Origin: Candidatus Aminicenantota bacterium
Lineage (GTDB): Bacteria; Acidobacteriota; Aminicenantia; UBA2199
Length of the DNA stretch: 64,000 nt
Reading direction: 5' to 3'
Assembly (NCBI GenBank): GCA_026393835.1
Contig: JAPKZK010000079.1
Span: 1 to 64,000, forward strand
The notes beneath the pieces are model-generated. The model saw only the letters and a program-made list of their open reading frames with translations. It was not told the DNA's origin and ran no database searches. The translations under genes and the position numbers were made by a program. Each line of letters starts with the position of its first letter. The stretch's first letter is position 1. Below are positions 37,177 to 46,748 of this stretch, in pieces.

Positions 37177-38100
37177 TTAAAGAAGGAGTTTCAGTTTATA
37201 GGAGAGGGTTTCCAGGCATTTTTTCAATCCGAAGAAGCGAATCAGGCCCATGCGTTCCAGTTTATCCCGGATCGATCCGGGTATATCATTCTCATCAAGG
37301 CCCGTGCGCAGCAGTTGGGTTTCCTCTTCGGAGAAAGATTCATTTTGTTCGATCCATTTGACATAGGCGCGGTTTTCCGGGCAGGAGCGCTGGCATTTCA
37401 TGCAGCCCACAAGGCATTCGATCCAGGAAGCGTCCAGCCAGTCCGGGAAATCCAGGCCGCCGCTGTAACCGCTGTAAAGCGTAATACAGCGGTCTTGTCG
37501 GATGGAGAACCCGTCGCGGGAGATGGCCTTACTGGGGCAGGCCGCGGCGCAGGCTGAACATTTTTGGCACTGCGGCATAATTTCCGGTTCTTGCCAGGTA
37601 TCATCGGGGCGCGGCATATCGGAATAATACGTGACCAGCATATGAAAGCTGCCGCAGCCCGAAACATAGGCGATATTGTTGCGGCCGTATTGGGCCAGCC
37701 CGCTGCGGACAGCCGCGATTTTTTGGGGGACGCGGGCAAAGGTAACGCTGTATCCGTAGGGTTTGAGTCGTTGGTTCAGCAGGGATTCCACTTGTTCCGT
37801 GATTTCCCAATAGCGGATATAAGAAGGGGGCAGCAGCAGCCAATGGGTGGCGCCTTTCCAGGAGAATCCGACAGTTTCCTGGGGGCGGGGCACGGCCGCC
37901 ACGATTAAAGAGCCGGATTCCGAATAACCTTCCGGCATGGGGCAGTCAAATATCCGGCTGTAGGAGCGGTAAACGATGTCGGCCAGTTTGCCGTCGGCGT
38001 GAAGCGTGTCGATTTCCTTTTTCAGGTCTTCCCTGCGCCGGGCAGAGACGATCCGGTGCGGATACGGTAAATCATCGATGTTCGGACTTGCTGTCATCAT
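37177..38100 (-). CDS. QueG-like 4Fe-4S protein (epoxyqueuosine reductase family, short form)
   Basis: A 307-residue protein. Two ferredoxin-type clusters are visible, CQKCSACAAACP (about residues 178-189) and CLVGCMKCQRSCP (about 231-243), which gives the two 4Fe-4S centres of this family. The middle block ARVPQKIAAVRSGLAQYGRNNIAY contains the conserved (S)GLGxxGxN-type cobalamin-site motif in changed form. QueG proper is longer and ends in HEAT repeats, which are absent, so this may be a short paralogue with another substrate. Start: AGGAG six bases before the ATG. Part of the minus-strand directon, 40 bases after the permease gene. Confidence 0.85.
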   Translation of the reverse strand: MMTASPNIDDLPYPHRIVSARRREDLKKEIDTLHADGKLADIVYRSYSRIFDCPMPEGYSESGSLIVAAVPRPQETVGFSWKGATHWLLLPPSYIRYWEITEQVESLLNQRLKPYGYSVTFARVPQKIAAVRSGLAQYGRNNIAYVSGCGSFHMLVTYYSDMPRPDDTWQEPEIMPQCQKCSACAAACPSKAISRDGFSIRQDRCITLYSGYSGGLDFPDWLDASWIECLVGCMKCQRSCPENRAYVKWIEQNESFSEEETQLLRTGLDENDIPGSIRDKLERMGLIRFFGLKKCLETLSYKLKLLL

Positions 38101-38140
38101 GGTTTCTCCTGGGAATAAAGTAAAGCTTAGAAATTGTATT

Positions 38141-38980
38141 TTAAGTGTTATCCGGTAAACGTTTTTTCAATTTTATCCCGGTATGGATATAAACCCCGGC
38201 CTTTAAAAGCAGGAATATTATAATCGAAATAAAAATAATGGCCGCGCCTGAAGGTATATTTAGTTGATAAGAGAGAAACAAACCGCAGAAAGACGCCAGG
38301 AAAGCGAAACCGGATGAATAAACGATGATGCGTTTGAAATTTTTGGTAATCAAGTTGGCCGTGGCCTGGGGTATGGTCAACAGGGATATTACCAAAATAA
38401 TCCCCACCACCCGGATGTTAATCACAATCGTCAACGCCACCAGGCTGATAAGCACGTAGTTAATAAGTTTGGTAGGAATTCCCTGCGTCCTGGCGTAATC
38501 TTCATCAAAGGCCACGAAAAGTATTTCTTTAAAGAGCAGGGCAAAGAAAAGAAAGATTACCAGCGCCAGGCCGGTCATCAGGAAAATTTCCCAGTAAGAA
38601 ATTGTCAGGATACTGCCGAAAAGGTAGCTCATCAGGTTGGCCGCATACCCCGGGGTAATAAAAATAAAGATAACACCCACCGCCATACCGAACGACCACA
38701 TCATGCCGATAAGCGAGTCCTCGCGCAGTTCGGATTTATGCGACAACGCCTCGATACCGACGGCGGTGAGTACGGAAAATACGGCCGCCCCCACCAGGGG
38801 GGGGAGCCCCAGGTAATAGGCAATGCCCACGCCGCCAAACGAAGCATGACTGACGCCGCCGCTGATAAATACGATCCGGCGCGAGACGATATAGGTCCCG
38901 ATAAACCCGCAGGTGATACTGGAAAGTACGGCCCCCAGCAGCGCATTGATGAAAAATTGGTAATGAAACAATTCTAGCAT
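38141..38980 (-). CDS. znuB: Metal ABC transporter permease (ZnuB/MntB family)
   Basis: The start at MLELFHYQFF (38,980) overlaps the stop of the ATPase gene by seven bases and has GGAG upstream; the frame is open further but reads through the ATPase end. About eight membrane segments follow, with the family blocks GFIGTYIVSRRIVFISGGVSHAS (G.Y.V.RR..F.....SH) and LLTIPQATA. It forms the channel for zinc or manganese with the adjacent ATPase and binding protein. 279 residues is normal for the family. Confidence 0.9.
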   Translation of the reverse strand: MLELFHYQFFINALLGAVLSSITCGFIGTYIVSRRIVFISGGVSHASFGGVGIAYYLGLPPLVGAAVFSVLTAVGIEALSHKSELREDSLIGMMWSFGMAVGVIFIFITPGYAANLMSYLFGSILTISYWEIFLMTGLALVIFLFFALLFKEILFVAFDEDYARTQGIPTKLINYVLISLVALTIVINIRVVGIILVISLLTIPQATANLITKNFKRIIVYSSGFAFLASFCGLFLSYQLNIPSGAAIIFISIIIFLLLKAGVYIHTGIKLKKRLPDNT

Positions 38981-39786
38981 GGGTATTTTTCTCCGCCGGT
39001 CTTTAATTTTCCGGTGCAGCCCCGGCAATTTTGATGGTCTTTCAAAACCCGGTGGGGGGTGTCCCCGTGGGCGATCAAGTCGATTGGACAACTGTAACTT
39101 TCCAGCACTTCCTGGGTGATTTCGCCGGACTCATGGTAATGAAGATAGCGGCACACACAGGCAATGGTTTTGACATATGAAGATATCATACCCAGGTCGT
39201 GGGAAACCAGGATAATGGCGATTTCCTTATTCAACTCTTTCAATATCTCGTAAAGGTCTTTCTCAAAACTTTTATCTACGAAAGTATTGGGCTCATCCAG
39301 CACCAGCAGTTTCGGGGAGGAGATCAGCGCCCTGGCCAGGAAAACCCGCTGCATCTGCCCGCCGGAAAGCTCGCCGACGGCCCTGTTCTTCAGGTGCAAG
39401 ATGCCCATCTGCTCCATGGCCTCATGGGCCCGCGCCCGGTGCCGCCTGGAAAACCGGTGAAATAACCCTACGCTGGCGGTCAGGCCGGAAATGGCCACAC
39501 TTTCAACGGTAATAGGGAATTTTTTATCGAACATCGAAGCCTGGGGTATGTAGCCGATATGTTTTTTGATATGCCGGGCGTCTTCGATAAAGAAGCGAAT
39601 CTTCCCGCGAATGGGCGACAGCAGTCCCAGTATTACTTTTAAAAGTGTGGTTTTACCGCTGCCGTTGGCGCCGATAACGCCGATAAAATCTTTTTCGTAA
39701 ACGGAAAGATTCACCTCTTCCAGCACGATTTGACCATTGTAACCGGCGGTAACCCCTTGAAGCTCCAGGATTTTTTTCTTTTCCAT
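38974..39786 (-). CDS. znuC: Metal ABC transporter ATPase (ZnuC family)
   Basis: A 270-residue ATPase: Walker A GANGSGKTT, Q-loop IPQASMFDKKFP, signature LSGGQMQR, Walker B LLVLDEPNTFVD and H-loop VSHDLG, as in the zinc/manganese importer ATPases. A short Cys/His tail (DHQNCRGCTGKLKTGGEKYPC) is added at the C-terminus and may bind metal. Ten bases after the binding-protein gene, overlapping the permease gene by seven bases. Confidence 0.92.
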   Translation of the reverse strand: MEKKKILELQGVTAGYNGQIVLEEVNLSVYEKDFIGVIGANGSGKTTLLKVILGLLSPIRGKIRFFIEDARHIKKHIGYIPQASMFDKKFPITVESVAISGLTASVGLFHRFSRRHRARAHEAMEQMGILHLKNRAVGELSGGQMQRVFLARALISSPKLLVLDEPNTFVDKSFEKDLYEILKELNKEIAIILVSHDLGMISSYVKTIACVCRYLHYHESGEITQEVLESYSCPIDLIAHGDTPHRVLKDHQNCRGCTGKLKTGGEKYPC

Positions 39787-39796
39787 GATGGCGACC

Positions 39797-40717
39797 TTAT
39801 TCCGCCCCCAACGCCTCTTTAAATGTGCGGGCGGTTTTTCTCATGTTATCCGGCCAGTCCGGGGCCAGGGGGTCTACGGCGACTACTTTTCCATCGATCT
39901 CATCCGCCACGGCGCGGGCATTGGCGGCGTCAAATTGCTGCTGCACAAAAATCACCCGGATGTTTTCCAGCCTGGCGGTATCCACGATTTGTTTCATGGT
40001 GGCGGCGCTTGGGCTTTTGCCTTCGATCTCGATGGAAAATTGGACCAACCCGTAATCGCGGGCAAAATAGGCCCAGGCCGGGTGGTACACCATGAACTTC
40101 TTGCCGGTTACGGGCTTTAAAAGGGTTTCGATCTCAGTGTGCAGCGCATCGATATCCCGTATGAATTCGCTGTAGTTTTTTTCATAAGCCGCCCGCCTGG
40201 CGGCGTCTTTTTCAACTTCCGAGAAGGCATCCAGGATGTGTTTGGCCTGCACCTTGACCGCCGCCGGGGACAGCCAGATATGGGGATCGACGCCGCTGTG
40301 GTCATGATCGCCGACATTTCCCCTGGGTTCTCCTGTGGCGGGGGCCGCCCCGGTGATAAGAGGAACCCCTACGGAAGTATCCACGATCTTCATTTGTTTA
40401 TTGAGGGAAGCGATTTTATCGATCCAGGCCTCTTCAAAGGCCAGGTGACCGATGCGGAAGTACAGGATGGAATCGCCCACTGCTTTCATTTCCCGGGGGG
40501 TGGGTTCATAGGTGGCTTCGCTCTGGCCCGGGGGGATCATGACGTTGATTGTATAATCATCCCCTACGATGCGCCGGACAAAATATTTCTGAGGCAGAAC
40601 GCTGACCGTTATACTTTTTATATTATTTAAATCATGATTTTCTTTTGCCCCCCGGCCGCAATGGCAGAACAGGAGTAGGGGGAGTAAAATGAAAATCCAT
40701 GTTTTTTTCATATTCAC
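39797..40717 (-). CDS. znuA: Periplasmic metal-binding protein (ZnuA family)
   Basis: A 306-residue substrate-binding protein of the cluster A-I metal type: FRIGHLAFEEAW, GVDPHIWLSP, VYHPAWAYFARDYG and a C-terminal Asp (VDPLAPDWP) supply the His/His/His/Asp metal site. A short His-containing loop (VGDHDHSG) fits zinc. The signal is hydrophobic and ends with two Cys (LLLFCHCGRG), so it may be lipid-anchored though the lipobox is not typical. The GTG start at 40,717 shares four bases with the stop of the DUF1028 gene; ATG 40,711 is an alternative. Confidence 0.9.
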   Translation of the reverse strand: MNMKKTWIFILLPLLLFCHCGRGAKENHDLNNIKSITVSVLPQKYFVRRIVGDDYTINVMIPPGQSEATYEPTPREMKAVGDSILYFRIGHLAFEEAWIDKIASLNKQMKIVDTSVGVPLITGAAPATGEPRGNVGDHDHSGVDPHIWLSPAAVKVQAKHILDAFSEVEKDAARRAAYEKNYSEFIRDIDALHTEIETLLKPVTGKKFMVYHPAWAYFARDYGLVQFSIEIEGKSPSAATMKQIVDTARLENIRVIFVQQQFDAANARAVADEIDGKVVAVDPLAPDWPDNMRKTARTFKEALGAE

Positions 40718-41694
40718 TTTTCCGGGACTACTGAGAGTATTTTTTTCAGCAGTGCTTCATCGTTGGGGAACTGGTTCGCTTTGGGCAGACGTTTCAGCAG
40801 TTCGGCCCAACGTTTATCTTGCTGGAAAACTTTTTTAAAGAGCGGCAGGCTTTCTTCCACTTTGCCGGTGGCAGCCATGGTGACCGCTGGCCAGAAAAAC
40901 ATCTCCGGGTTGCCGGGGTAGATGTTCATGGCGGTGGTGTATTCATCCAGCGCCGCTTTCACATTGTTGTCCGTCAGGTATCCGTCGCCTGCGTTCATAT
41001 GGTTATAGGCTTTCGCCGCCGTTACCAGGCGCCGCATTTCCACCAGTGGGGTAGGGTGGTCTTCGATGCGGAGGTCGTAGACCCGGTCTTCCCACGGCGC
41101 GCCCGAAGGGGTTGTTTTTACCACCAGGATGGCGGCCGATTGTCGGCCCCGGATATCGCCTCCTTCCGCTTCGGCCGCTTCCAGGGCGGCCAACAGCCGG
41201 TCCACCAACTCTCCCTTCGTATTTTCGTAAGCGTGGGCCATGGCTTTCCAGACCGTATTCTTTTCCATCATGTTGGCCTGGCAGGAGAAACCATTGCCGC
41301 TTATATTTCCCGCGGCGTCGATGCACAGTTTACCCGTATGGGCCGCGACGTTACCGTTAATATCCACCATGGCCACCTGGCGGACGTCCGGTGTGGGGTC
41401 TGCCGCCAGCAAACCGGCGAGGGCTTGCTGCGCCGTCTTGCCGGAACGCATCAGAGCCAGTCCCAACGGGCCGTAAGAGGGTTCCACGAAAGATTGGGTC
41501 GCCACGGCGCCCACCCCGGATTCGGCCCAGGTTACGGAGCTGCCCACGGAAAACCAATGGGACTGCACGGCCACGCCCATCTGTCCATTCTCTTTATCAT
41601 AGGCCACGATGGAGTAGGTGGCCGATAAAACAAACGGCGTCATGTAAAATATACAAACAAAAACCGTAATTGTAAAAATCCATTTCTTCATCAT
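40714..41694 (-). CDS. Secreted DUF1028 protein with TPR-like tail
   Basis: A signal peptide (ending FVLS-ATYS) precedes a DUF1028 domain: TYSIVAYDKENGQMGVAVQSHW, GVGAVATQSFVEPSYG, and TGKLC with NGFSCQANMM are the family blocks. DUF1028 has an Ntn-hydrolase-like fold and no settled activity. From about residue 240 there is a helical, TPR-like C-terminus (AALDEYTTAMNIYPGNPEMFFWPA). GGAGG lies six bases upstream of the first ATG. It is translationally linked to the downstream znuA and lies 11 bases after the EEQK-repeat gene. Confidence 0.9.
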   Translation of the reverse strand: MMKKWIFTITVFVCIFYMTPFVLSATYSIVAYDKENGQMGVAVQSHWFSVGSSVTWAESGVGAVATQSFVEPSYGPLGLALMRSGKTAQQALAGLLAADPTPDVRQVAMVDINGNVAAHTGKLCIDAAGNISGNGFSCQANMMEKNTVWKAMAHAYENTKGELVDRLLAALEAAEAEGGDIRGRQSAAILVVKTTPSGAPWEDRVYDLRIEDHPTPLVEMRRLVTAAKAYNHMNAGDGYLTDNNVKAALDEYTTAMNIYPGNPEMFFWPAVTMAATGKVEESLPLFKKVFQQDKRWAELLKRLPKANQFPNDEALLKKILSVVPEK

Positions 41695-41705
41695 GTTGAC
41701 CTCCG

Positions 41706-42221
41706 CTATTTCTTTTCTTCGGTGGCTTTTTGTTCTTCAATCGGCTTTTGTTCTTCAGTCGGTTTTTGTTCTTCGGTTGCTTTTTGTTCGGGGCTGAGCG
41801 TCTTCTGCAGGTCCAGCATTACTTGTTGGAATTCCTGGAACGCTTTCATTACTTCGGGGTCGGTCATATATTGAGAGATTTTCCCAAAGGCCACATCCAT
41901 TTTAGGAGCCAATTCATTTATTTTTGCCAGGTCGGGTTTCAGGGTTTCCGGTGGGTTGGTTTGCATTATTGCGGCCAGGTCTTTATGTTTCTGCGATACA
42001 GCGATTATCGTTGGGGTTATACCTTTGAAACCGTCTTTGAAATCAGTAATCAATTTAACAACATCCGGGGCATTTTTGGCGTTATCGCAGCCGTCGATGA
42101 AGCCCTGGAATATTTCACTTTGTTTGTTCAACAGATTTTTAATATCCGCATAGTCCTCTTCTCCCATTAAAAATGAGATGGAAAACACCGCCAGTACAAG
42201 ACATAGTGTTAATTTCTTCAT
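41706..42221 (-). CDS. Secreted helical protein with C-terminal (T/I)EEQK(P/A) repeats
   Basis: A 171-residue protein with a signal peptide (LTLCLVLAVFSISFLMG) and a helical body that I do not recognise. The end carries four six-residue repeats of the form TEEQKP/IEEQKA, a charged, probably extended tail. GGAGG lies five bases before the ATG and a consensus promoter lies upstream (42,249-42,277). It heads an eight-gene minus-strand directon that runs to rdgB at 35,799. Confidence 0.82.
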   Translation of the reverse strand: MKKLTLCLVLAVFSISFLMGEEDYADIKNLLNKQSEIFQGFIDGCDNAKNAPDVVKLITDFKDGFKGITPTIIAVSQKHKDLAAIMQTNPPETLKPDLAKINELAPKMDVAFGKISQYMTDPEVMKAFQEFQQVMLDLQKTLSPEQKATEEQKPTEEQKPIEEQKATEEKK

Positions 42222-42248
42222 TGTTCCTCCAATTTTTTAGCATCCATC

Positions 42249-42277
42249 ATCATATCGTTATATGTGCGTTTTGTCAA
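42249..42277 (-). promoter_or_regulatory. Promoter of the minus-strand directon (42.2 to 35.8 kb)
   Basis: On the minus strand TTGACA, 17 bases, TATGAT, with a 27-base gap to the ATG at 42,221. Confidence 0.75.
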
Positions 42278-42299
42278 GAGTTCCTTCAAATGCATCGTT

Positions 42300-42324
42300 G
42301 GAACAGGCATTGCCTGTTCCCTAC
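42300..42324 (-). repeat. GTAGGG-type palindromic element, intergenic
   Basis: On the minus strand GTAGGGAACAGGCAATGCC leads into a perfect palindrome with ten-base arms (GGAACAGGCA, one-base loop). It belongs to the same loose family as the elements in the NRPS genes, the LRR gene and at 47,345. Confidence 0.8.
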
Positions 42325-42466
42325 AAATGCCTCGTTGGAATTGACATCGTTTCACAGGGGGGGCAGTCAGGCGACGGTTAATAAAAAAGATGTAAATATT
42401 TATAAATCTTTACTAAAAACTTTGGAGATTATACTATACTGGAGTATTAGTTAAAGGAGGTATGAG

Positions 42467-45400
42467 ATGTTTATCATATCTAATAAATATAAACGATGCG
42501 TTTTATCACTGGTGTTAATGGCTGTTTTTTCCAGCCTGGTGTGGGGCGCCATCCCGGCGCAGGAACGGGAAGCATTGATTGCTTTTTACAATTCTACCAA
42601 CGGAGACGGTTGGTCAACTAAAAACGGCTGGAAAACACCCCCGCTGCATACCGATGGATTTGCCATGCCCGGAACGGAAGGTAGTTGGTATGGGATTACT
42701 GTTTCGGGAAACCGTGTAACGAGTATTTACCTGCACTCCAACCTGTTAAGCGGCGCCATACCCGCTCAAATTGGCAATCTAAGCAATTTAACAAACCTGA
42801 ATCTAACCTCCAACCAGCTAAGCGGAAATATTCCGGATGAGCTTGCCAATCTTACTAATTTACGCTACCTTGCCCTGGACTGGAACTATCTTAGCGGTAC
42901 GATACCATCATGGATCGGCAATTTTTCCATGTTGCAATATCTTGCCCTGTCGAGAAACCAATTAACCGGGGTTATACCGCCGGAACTCGGCAATCTTTCT
43001 AAGTTGATGGGTCTTTACCTTTACAGGAACCAATTAAGCGGGACCATACCGGTAGAGTTTGGGAACCTTTCCGAGTTAAAGTACCTTGTAATGGACCAAA
43101 ACCAGTTAAGCGGCGCCATACCATCCGTGATTGGAAATCTCTCTAAGATGAACATCTTGTCTCTCAGCAGCAATCAATTAAGCGGGGGCATTCCATCCCA
43201 GTTTGGAAATTTTGCCGATATGGAAATTCTTAACCTATCCAACAACCTGTTAAGTGGCGCTATTCCATCCGGCTTTACAAATTTGACAAAAATTACTCAA
43301 TTAAATTTAGGCTATAATTGCTTATATGCGACAGACCCAACGTTAAGGGCATGGTTAAACGCCCATGACCCGGATTGGGAAGCTTATCAGAACCGGTGTG
43401 GGGGAATGCCGACAATTACCGTCGCTTCTCCCAATGGCGGCGAAAGATGGGTTGTGGGTTCGTCTCATTCCATTACCTGGACTACTTCCGGGTCAGTGAG
43501 TAATGTAAAAATCGAATATACCACAGACAACGGTTCCAGTTGGACTACGATTATTTCTTCCACCGCCGATGCCGGTTCCTATCCCTGGAATGTTCCCAAT
43601 ACCGTTTCTTCCCAATACAAAATCAAAATAAGCGAAGCGGCCGCGGGAATACCGTCGGATATATCGGACAATATATTTTCAATATATAAAGGTATCCCGG
43701 CGCTGGAGCGGGCGGCTTTAATCGCTTTTTACAATTCGACCAACGGGGATAATTGGACAAACAAAAACGGCTGGAAAACACCGCCGCTGCATACCGATGG
43801 CTTTGCCATGCCGGGAACGGAAGGCAGTTGGTTTGGGATTACTGTCCAGGGTGATCATGTAACAAATATCTACATGTACGAAAACAACCCCTCCGGTTGT
43901 ATTCCACCCGAATTGGGAAATCTGAGCAATTTAACCGAATTGTCTCTCATGGGGGGGCAACTGGGCGGCGGCATTCCCGCCAGTTTAGGAAATCTCAGCA
44001 ATTTGAAGTATCTTGCCCTGCCGACTCACCGGCTCAGCGGAAGTATCCCGGCCGAATTAGGGAACCTGGGCAACCTGATCTCACTTAATATATGGGAGAA
44101 TCAACTGAGCGGTAATATTCCTGCCCGGTTAGGCAACCTCAGCAACTTGCAGGAACTTTTCCTGGCCAATAATCAACTGGACGGCGTCATCCCCCCGGAA
44201 TTGGGAAACCTGTATAATTTAAAAAATCTTTGTTTGCCCGGGAACCTATTAAGCGGCAGCATTCCCCCGGAATTAGGAAATCTTAGAAATTTGTATATTC
44301 TGCACCTGGGCGCCAACCAACTCAGCGGCGCTATTCCTCCCCAATTAGGAAACCTGGCTAATTTGCAAGAGCTTGTCTTGTTCTTAAACCAATTGAGCGG
44401 CGGCATCCCCCCGGAATTGGGAAACCTGACCAACCTGGATCTACTTCTTTTGAACGATAACCGACTCAGTGGAAAAATCCCATCAAGCCTAATAAATTTA
44501 ACCAAAATGATAACACTGGATCTGGGATTTAATTGCTTATATGCCACAGACCCAACGTTAAGGGCATGGTTAAACACCCATGACCCGGATTGGGAAGTTT
44601 ATCAAAATCGCTGCGAATCGATAACCGTCACTTCTCCCAATGGCGGTGAAAGATGGGTTGTGGGTTCGTCTCAAGCCATTACCTGGACTACCGCCGGGAC
44701 CGTGGCTAATGTAAAAATCGAGTACACCAGGAGCAAAGGCTCCAGTTGGAAAATTATTACTTCTTCCACCGCCAATACCGGTTCCTATACCTGGACCATT
44801 CCCGATACCGTATCTTCTCATTGCCAGGTTAAAATAAGCGAAGCATCCGACGGAACCCCAACGGATACCGGCGATGCTTTTTTTTCCATCATTAAACCGC
44901 CCTTCATTCGCCTGGATCGAACGAAATTACATTTTTGCGCCTCATCCCGGGGAATCGTTACGGGTCCACAGGAAATATGGATAAATAACGGCGGCGGCGA
45001 GACATTGAATTGGAGCGTTATTTCAGATGCCTCCTGGCTTACCGGTTCACCTGCCCAGGGAACAGGGAACGGTATTATCACTGTATCGGTGAACCCCGTG
45101 GGGTTAGTTGAGGGGACTTATACCGGGGCCATTGTGGTAAGCGACCCCAATGCCGTCAATTCCCCGCAAACCGTTGCCGTTACGTTGAAAGTAAAACCCA
45201 ATTCCGAGGATATGGAGCCATTTGGAGAATTTTTGACGCCGCTGAACGATATAACTGTCGGCAGTAGTATCCCGGTCACCGGGTGGGTATTGGATGATGT
45301 CGGCGTACAAAGCGTGAAAATCTATCGAGAAGAAGAGGATGCGCAATCGGAATCCCTGGTTTTCATCGGCGATGCGGTATTAGTTGAAGGCGCCCGCCCC

Positions 45401-46342
45401 GATGTCGAGGCGGCATTCCCGGATTATCCCAATAATTATAAAGCGGGCTGGGGTTACATGCTGCTGACAAACTTCTTGCCCAATGGAGGAAACGGGGTAT
45501 TTAAACTGCATGCCATTGTCGAAGATATGACCGGGAACAGCGCCGATCTAGGCGTTAAAACCATCACGGTAGATAACGCCAATGCGGATAAACCCTTTGG
45601 CGCCATCGACACTCCCTTGCCGGGTGGAACCGCCTCCGGTAGTCGCTTTATCAATTGGGGATGGGTTTTAACTCCGCAGCCGAATAACATTCCGGCGAAC
45701 GGTTCCACGATTCATGTATGGGTAGACGGGATCGATATCGGCCACCCGGTTTACGATAATTACAGGGAAGATATCGCCGCTGTGTTTCCCGGGTACGCCA
45801 ACAGTAATGGAGCAGCCGGCTATTTCTACTTAAATACCGCATCTTGTGAAAATGGCATTCATACTCTTTCCTGGACGGCCACAGACAGTGGGGGAAACAC
45901 CGATGGAATCGGCAGCAGATATTTTGCCGTGCAGAATACCGGGACCGATATGGAGAAGGCAGGGGTCAGGGATCAGGAATCAGGGGTCAGGGAAAAACGT
46001 AGGGGCGACCCCCCGTGGTCGCCCGCCTCTGACCGATACGGCGTGGTTCGGGTTAAAAAAGGGTTTGATGCCGATATCGAGACACAAGCGATGTACCCGG
46101 ATGAAGATGGAGTAACCCATATCGAAATCCGGGAACTGGAACGGGTGGAGATTCATCTTCCTCCCGGGGTTGTGAACATTTCGCCATTGCCTATCGGTTC
46201 AACCTTTGATCTCGGAAAGGGAATATTTTATTGGCAGCCCGGACCGGGATTTGTGGGGGCGTACCGTTTTGTTTTTGTTGAAAAGGATGAAGCAGGACAG
46301 GTAAACCGGGAAGACATAATCGTAAATATTGCGCCCATTTAG
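42467..46342 (+). CDS. Large secreted LRR protein with duplicated LRR blocks, Ig-like and BACON domains
   Basis: A 1,291-residue protein with a signal peptide (LSLVLMAVFSSLVWG). Two copies of one unit follow (about residues 25-400 and 405-790). Each has a cap (REALIAFYNSTNGDGW...GSWYGITV), eight to ten plant-type leucine-rich repeats of the form LxxLxLxxNxLSGxIPxxLGNLxN, and a SPNGGERWVVGSS-type Ig-like domain. A BACON-like domain (ISDASWLTGSPAQGTGNG) spans about 810-905, then further Ig-like modules and a cadherin-like end (PIGSTFDLGKGIFYWQPGPGF). No sorting signal or membrane anchor is seen at the end. A dispersed repeat is inserted in frame at about 45,954-46,024. AAAGGAGG lies six bases before the ATG. 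A role in binding carbohydrate or protein outside the cell is inference. Confidence 0.92.
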   Translation: MFIISNKYKRCVLSLVLMAVFSSLVWGAIPAQEREALIAFYNSTNGDGWSTKNGWKTPPLHTDGFAMPGTEGSWYGITVSGNRVTSIYLHSNLLSGAIPAQIGNLSNLTNLNLTSNQLSGNIPDELANLTNLRYLALDWNYLSGTIPSWIGNFSMLQYLALSRNQLTGVIPPELGNLSKLMGLYLYRNQLSGTIPVEFGNLSELKYLVMDQNQLSGAIPSVIGNLSKMNILSLSSNQLSGGIPSQFGNFADMEILNLSNNLLSGAIPSGFTNLTKITQLNLGYNCLYATDPTLRAWLNAHDPDWEAYQNRCGGMPTITVASPNGGERWVVGSSHSITWTTSGSVSNVKIEYTTDNGSSWTTIISSTADAGSYPWNVPNTVSSQYKIKISEAAAGIPSDISDNIFSIYKGIPALERAALIAFYNSTNGDNWTNKNGWKTPPLHTDGFAMPGTEGSWFGITVQGDHVTNIYMYENNPSGCIPPELGNLSNLTELSLMGGQLGGGIPASLGNLSNLKYLALPTHRLSGSIPAELGNLGNLISLNIWENQLSGNIPARLGNLSNLQELFLANNQLDGVIPPELGNLYNLKNLCLPGNLLSGSIPPELGNLRNLYILHLGANQLSGAIPPQLGNLANLQELVLFLNQLSGGIPPELGNLTNLDLLLLNDNRLSGKIPSSLINLTKMITLDLGFNCLYATDPTLRAWLNTHDPDWEVYQNRCESITVTSPNGGERWVVGSSQAITWTTAGTVANVKIEYTRSKGSSWKIITSSTANTGSYTWTIPDTVSSHCQVKISEASDGTPTDTGDAFFSIIKPPFIRLDRTKLHFCASSRGIVTGPQEIWINNGGGETLNWSVISDASWLTGSPAQGTGNGIITVSVNPVGLVEGTYTGAIVVSDPNAVNSPQTVAVTLKVKPNSEDMEPFGEFLTPLNDITVGSSIPVTGWVLDDVGVQSVKIYREEEDAQSESLVFIGDAVLVEGARPDVEAAFPDYPNNYKAGWGYMLLTNFLPNGGNGVFKLHAIVEDMTGNSADLGVKTITVDNANADKPFGAIDTPLPGGTASGSRFINWGWVLTPQPNNIPANGSTIHVWVDGIDIGHPVYDNYREDIAAVFPGYANSNGAAGYFYLNTASCENGIHTLSWTATDSGGNTDGIGSRYFAVQNTGTDMEKAGVRDQESGVREKRRGDPPWSPASDRYGVVRVKKGFDADIETQAMYPDEDGVTHIEIRELERVEIHLPPGVVNISPLPIGSTFDLGKGIFYWQPGPGFVGAYRFVFVEKDEAGQVNREDIIVNIAPI
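45954..46024 (+). repeat. Dispersed repeats inserted in frame in the LRR gene
   Basis: GGGGTCAGGGATCAGGAATC-type units are followed by the GTAGGG-type palindrome (45,999-46,024, arms GGGCGACC/GGTCGCCC). They are translated as AGVRDQESGVREKRRGDPPW-like sequence that has no match to the surrounding Ig-like domains. Confidence 0.85.
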
Positions 46343-46483
46343 GGGAAAAATTTGAGCGTCCGCTAATCTTCCTTAAAGCCCGAAGGACTGCGAAAACAGA
46401 AAATATAGGTATGTTCCATCATTCATTATAAAACGATTGATTCTTAAAAGTAATTATATTATAGTTACCCATGGAGGTTATCC

Positions 46484-46747
46484 ATGGTTTTAAGATTAGT
46501 ACAGATCGGTAATTCACAGGGAATCCGTTTACCTAAGACAATCATAGATCAATTCAATTTTAACGATGCCATCGAAGCTGAAATAAAAAGAGAGGGATTG
46601 CTATTAAGGAAGAAGACACAACCCAGGGCAGGATGGAAAGTCCGGATATTAAAAGAGATAAAAAAGGGTGGCTGTCCCGAAATGCTTATCCCTGATAATA
46701 TTCAAGCTGAATTTGACGATAGTGAATGGCAATGTGTCGCCGGATGA
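46484..46747 (+). CDS. AbrB/MazE-type antitoxin
   Basis: An 87-residue protein: MVLRLVQIGNSQGIRLPKTI is the swapped-hairpin AbrB/MazE DNA-binding fold (R.VQIGNSQGIRLPK), followed by an acidic C-terminal tail of the kind that wraps a MazF toxin. GGAGG lies six bases before the ATG, and a TATTATAGT stretch upstream may hold the -10 box. The toxin gene that should follow is broken (next entry), so this antitoxin appears orphaned. Confidence 0.85.
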   Translation: MVLRLVQIGNSQGIRLPKTIIDQFNFNDAIEAEIKREGLLLRKKTQPRAGWKVRILKEIKKGGCPEMLIPDNIQAEFDDSEWQCVAG

Positions 46748-46748
46748 G

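Noticed and set aside
42173..42454. 93-codon plus-strand frame before the LRR gene
   Set aside because: It covers a minus-strand promoter and a palindromic repeat and has no ribosome site.
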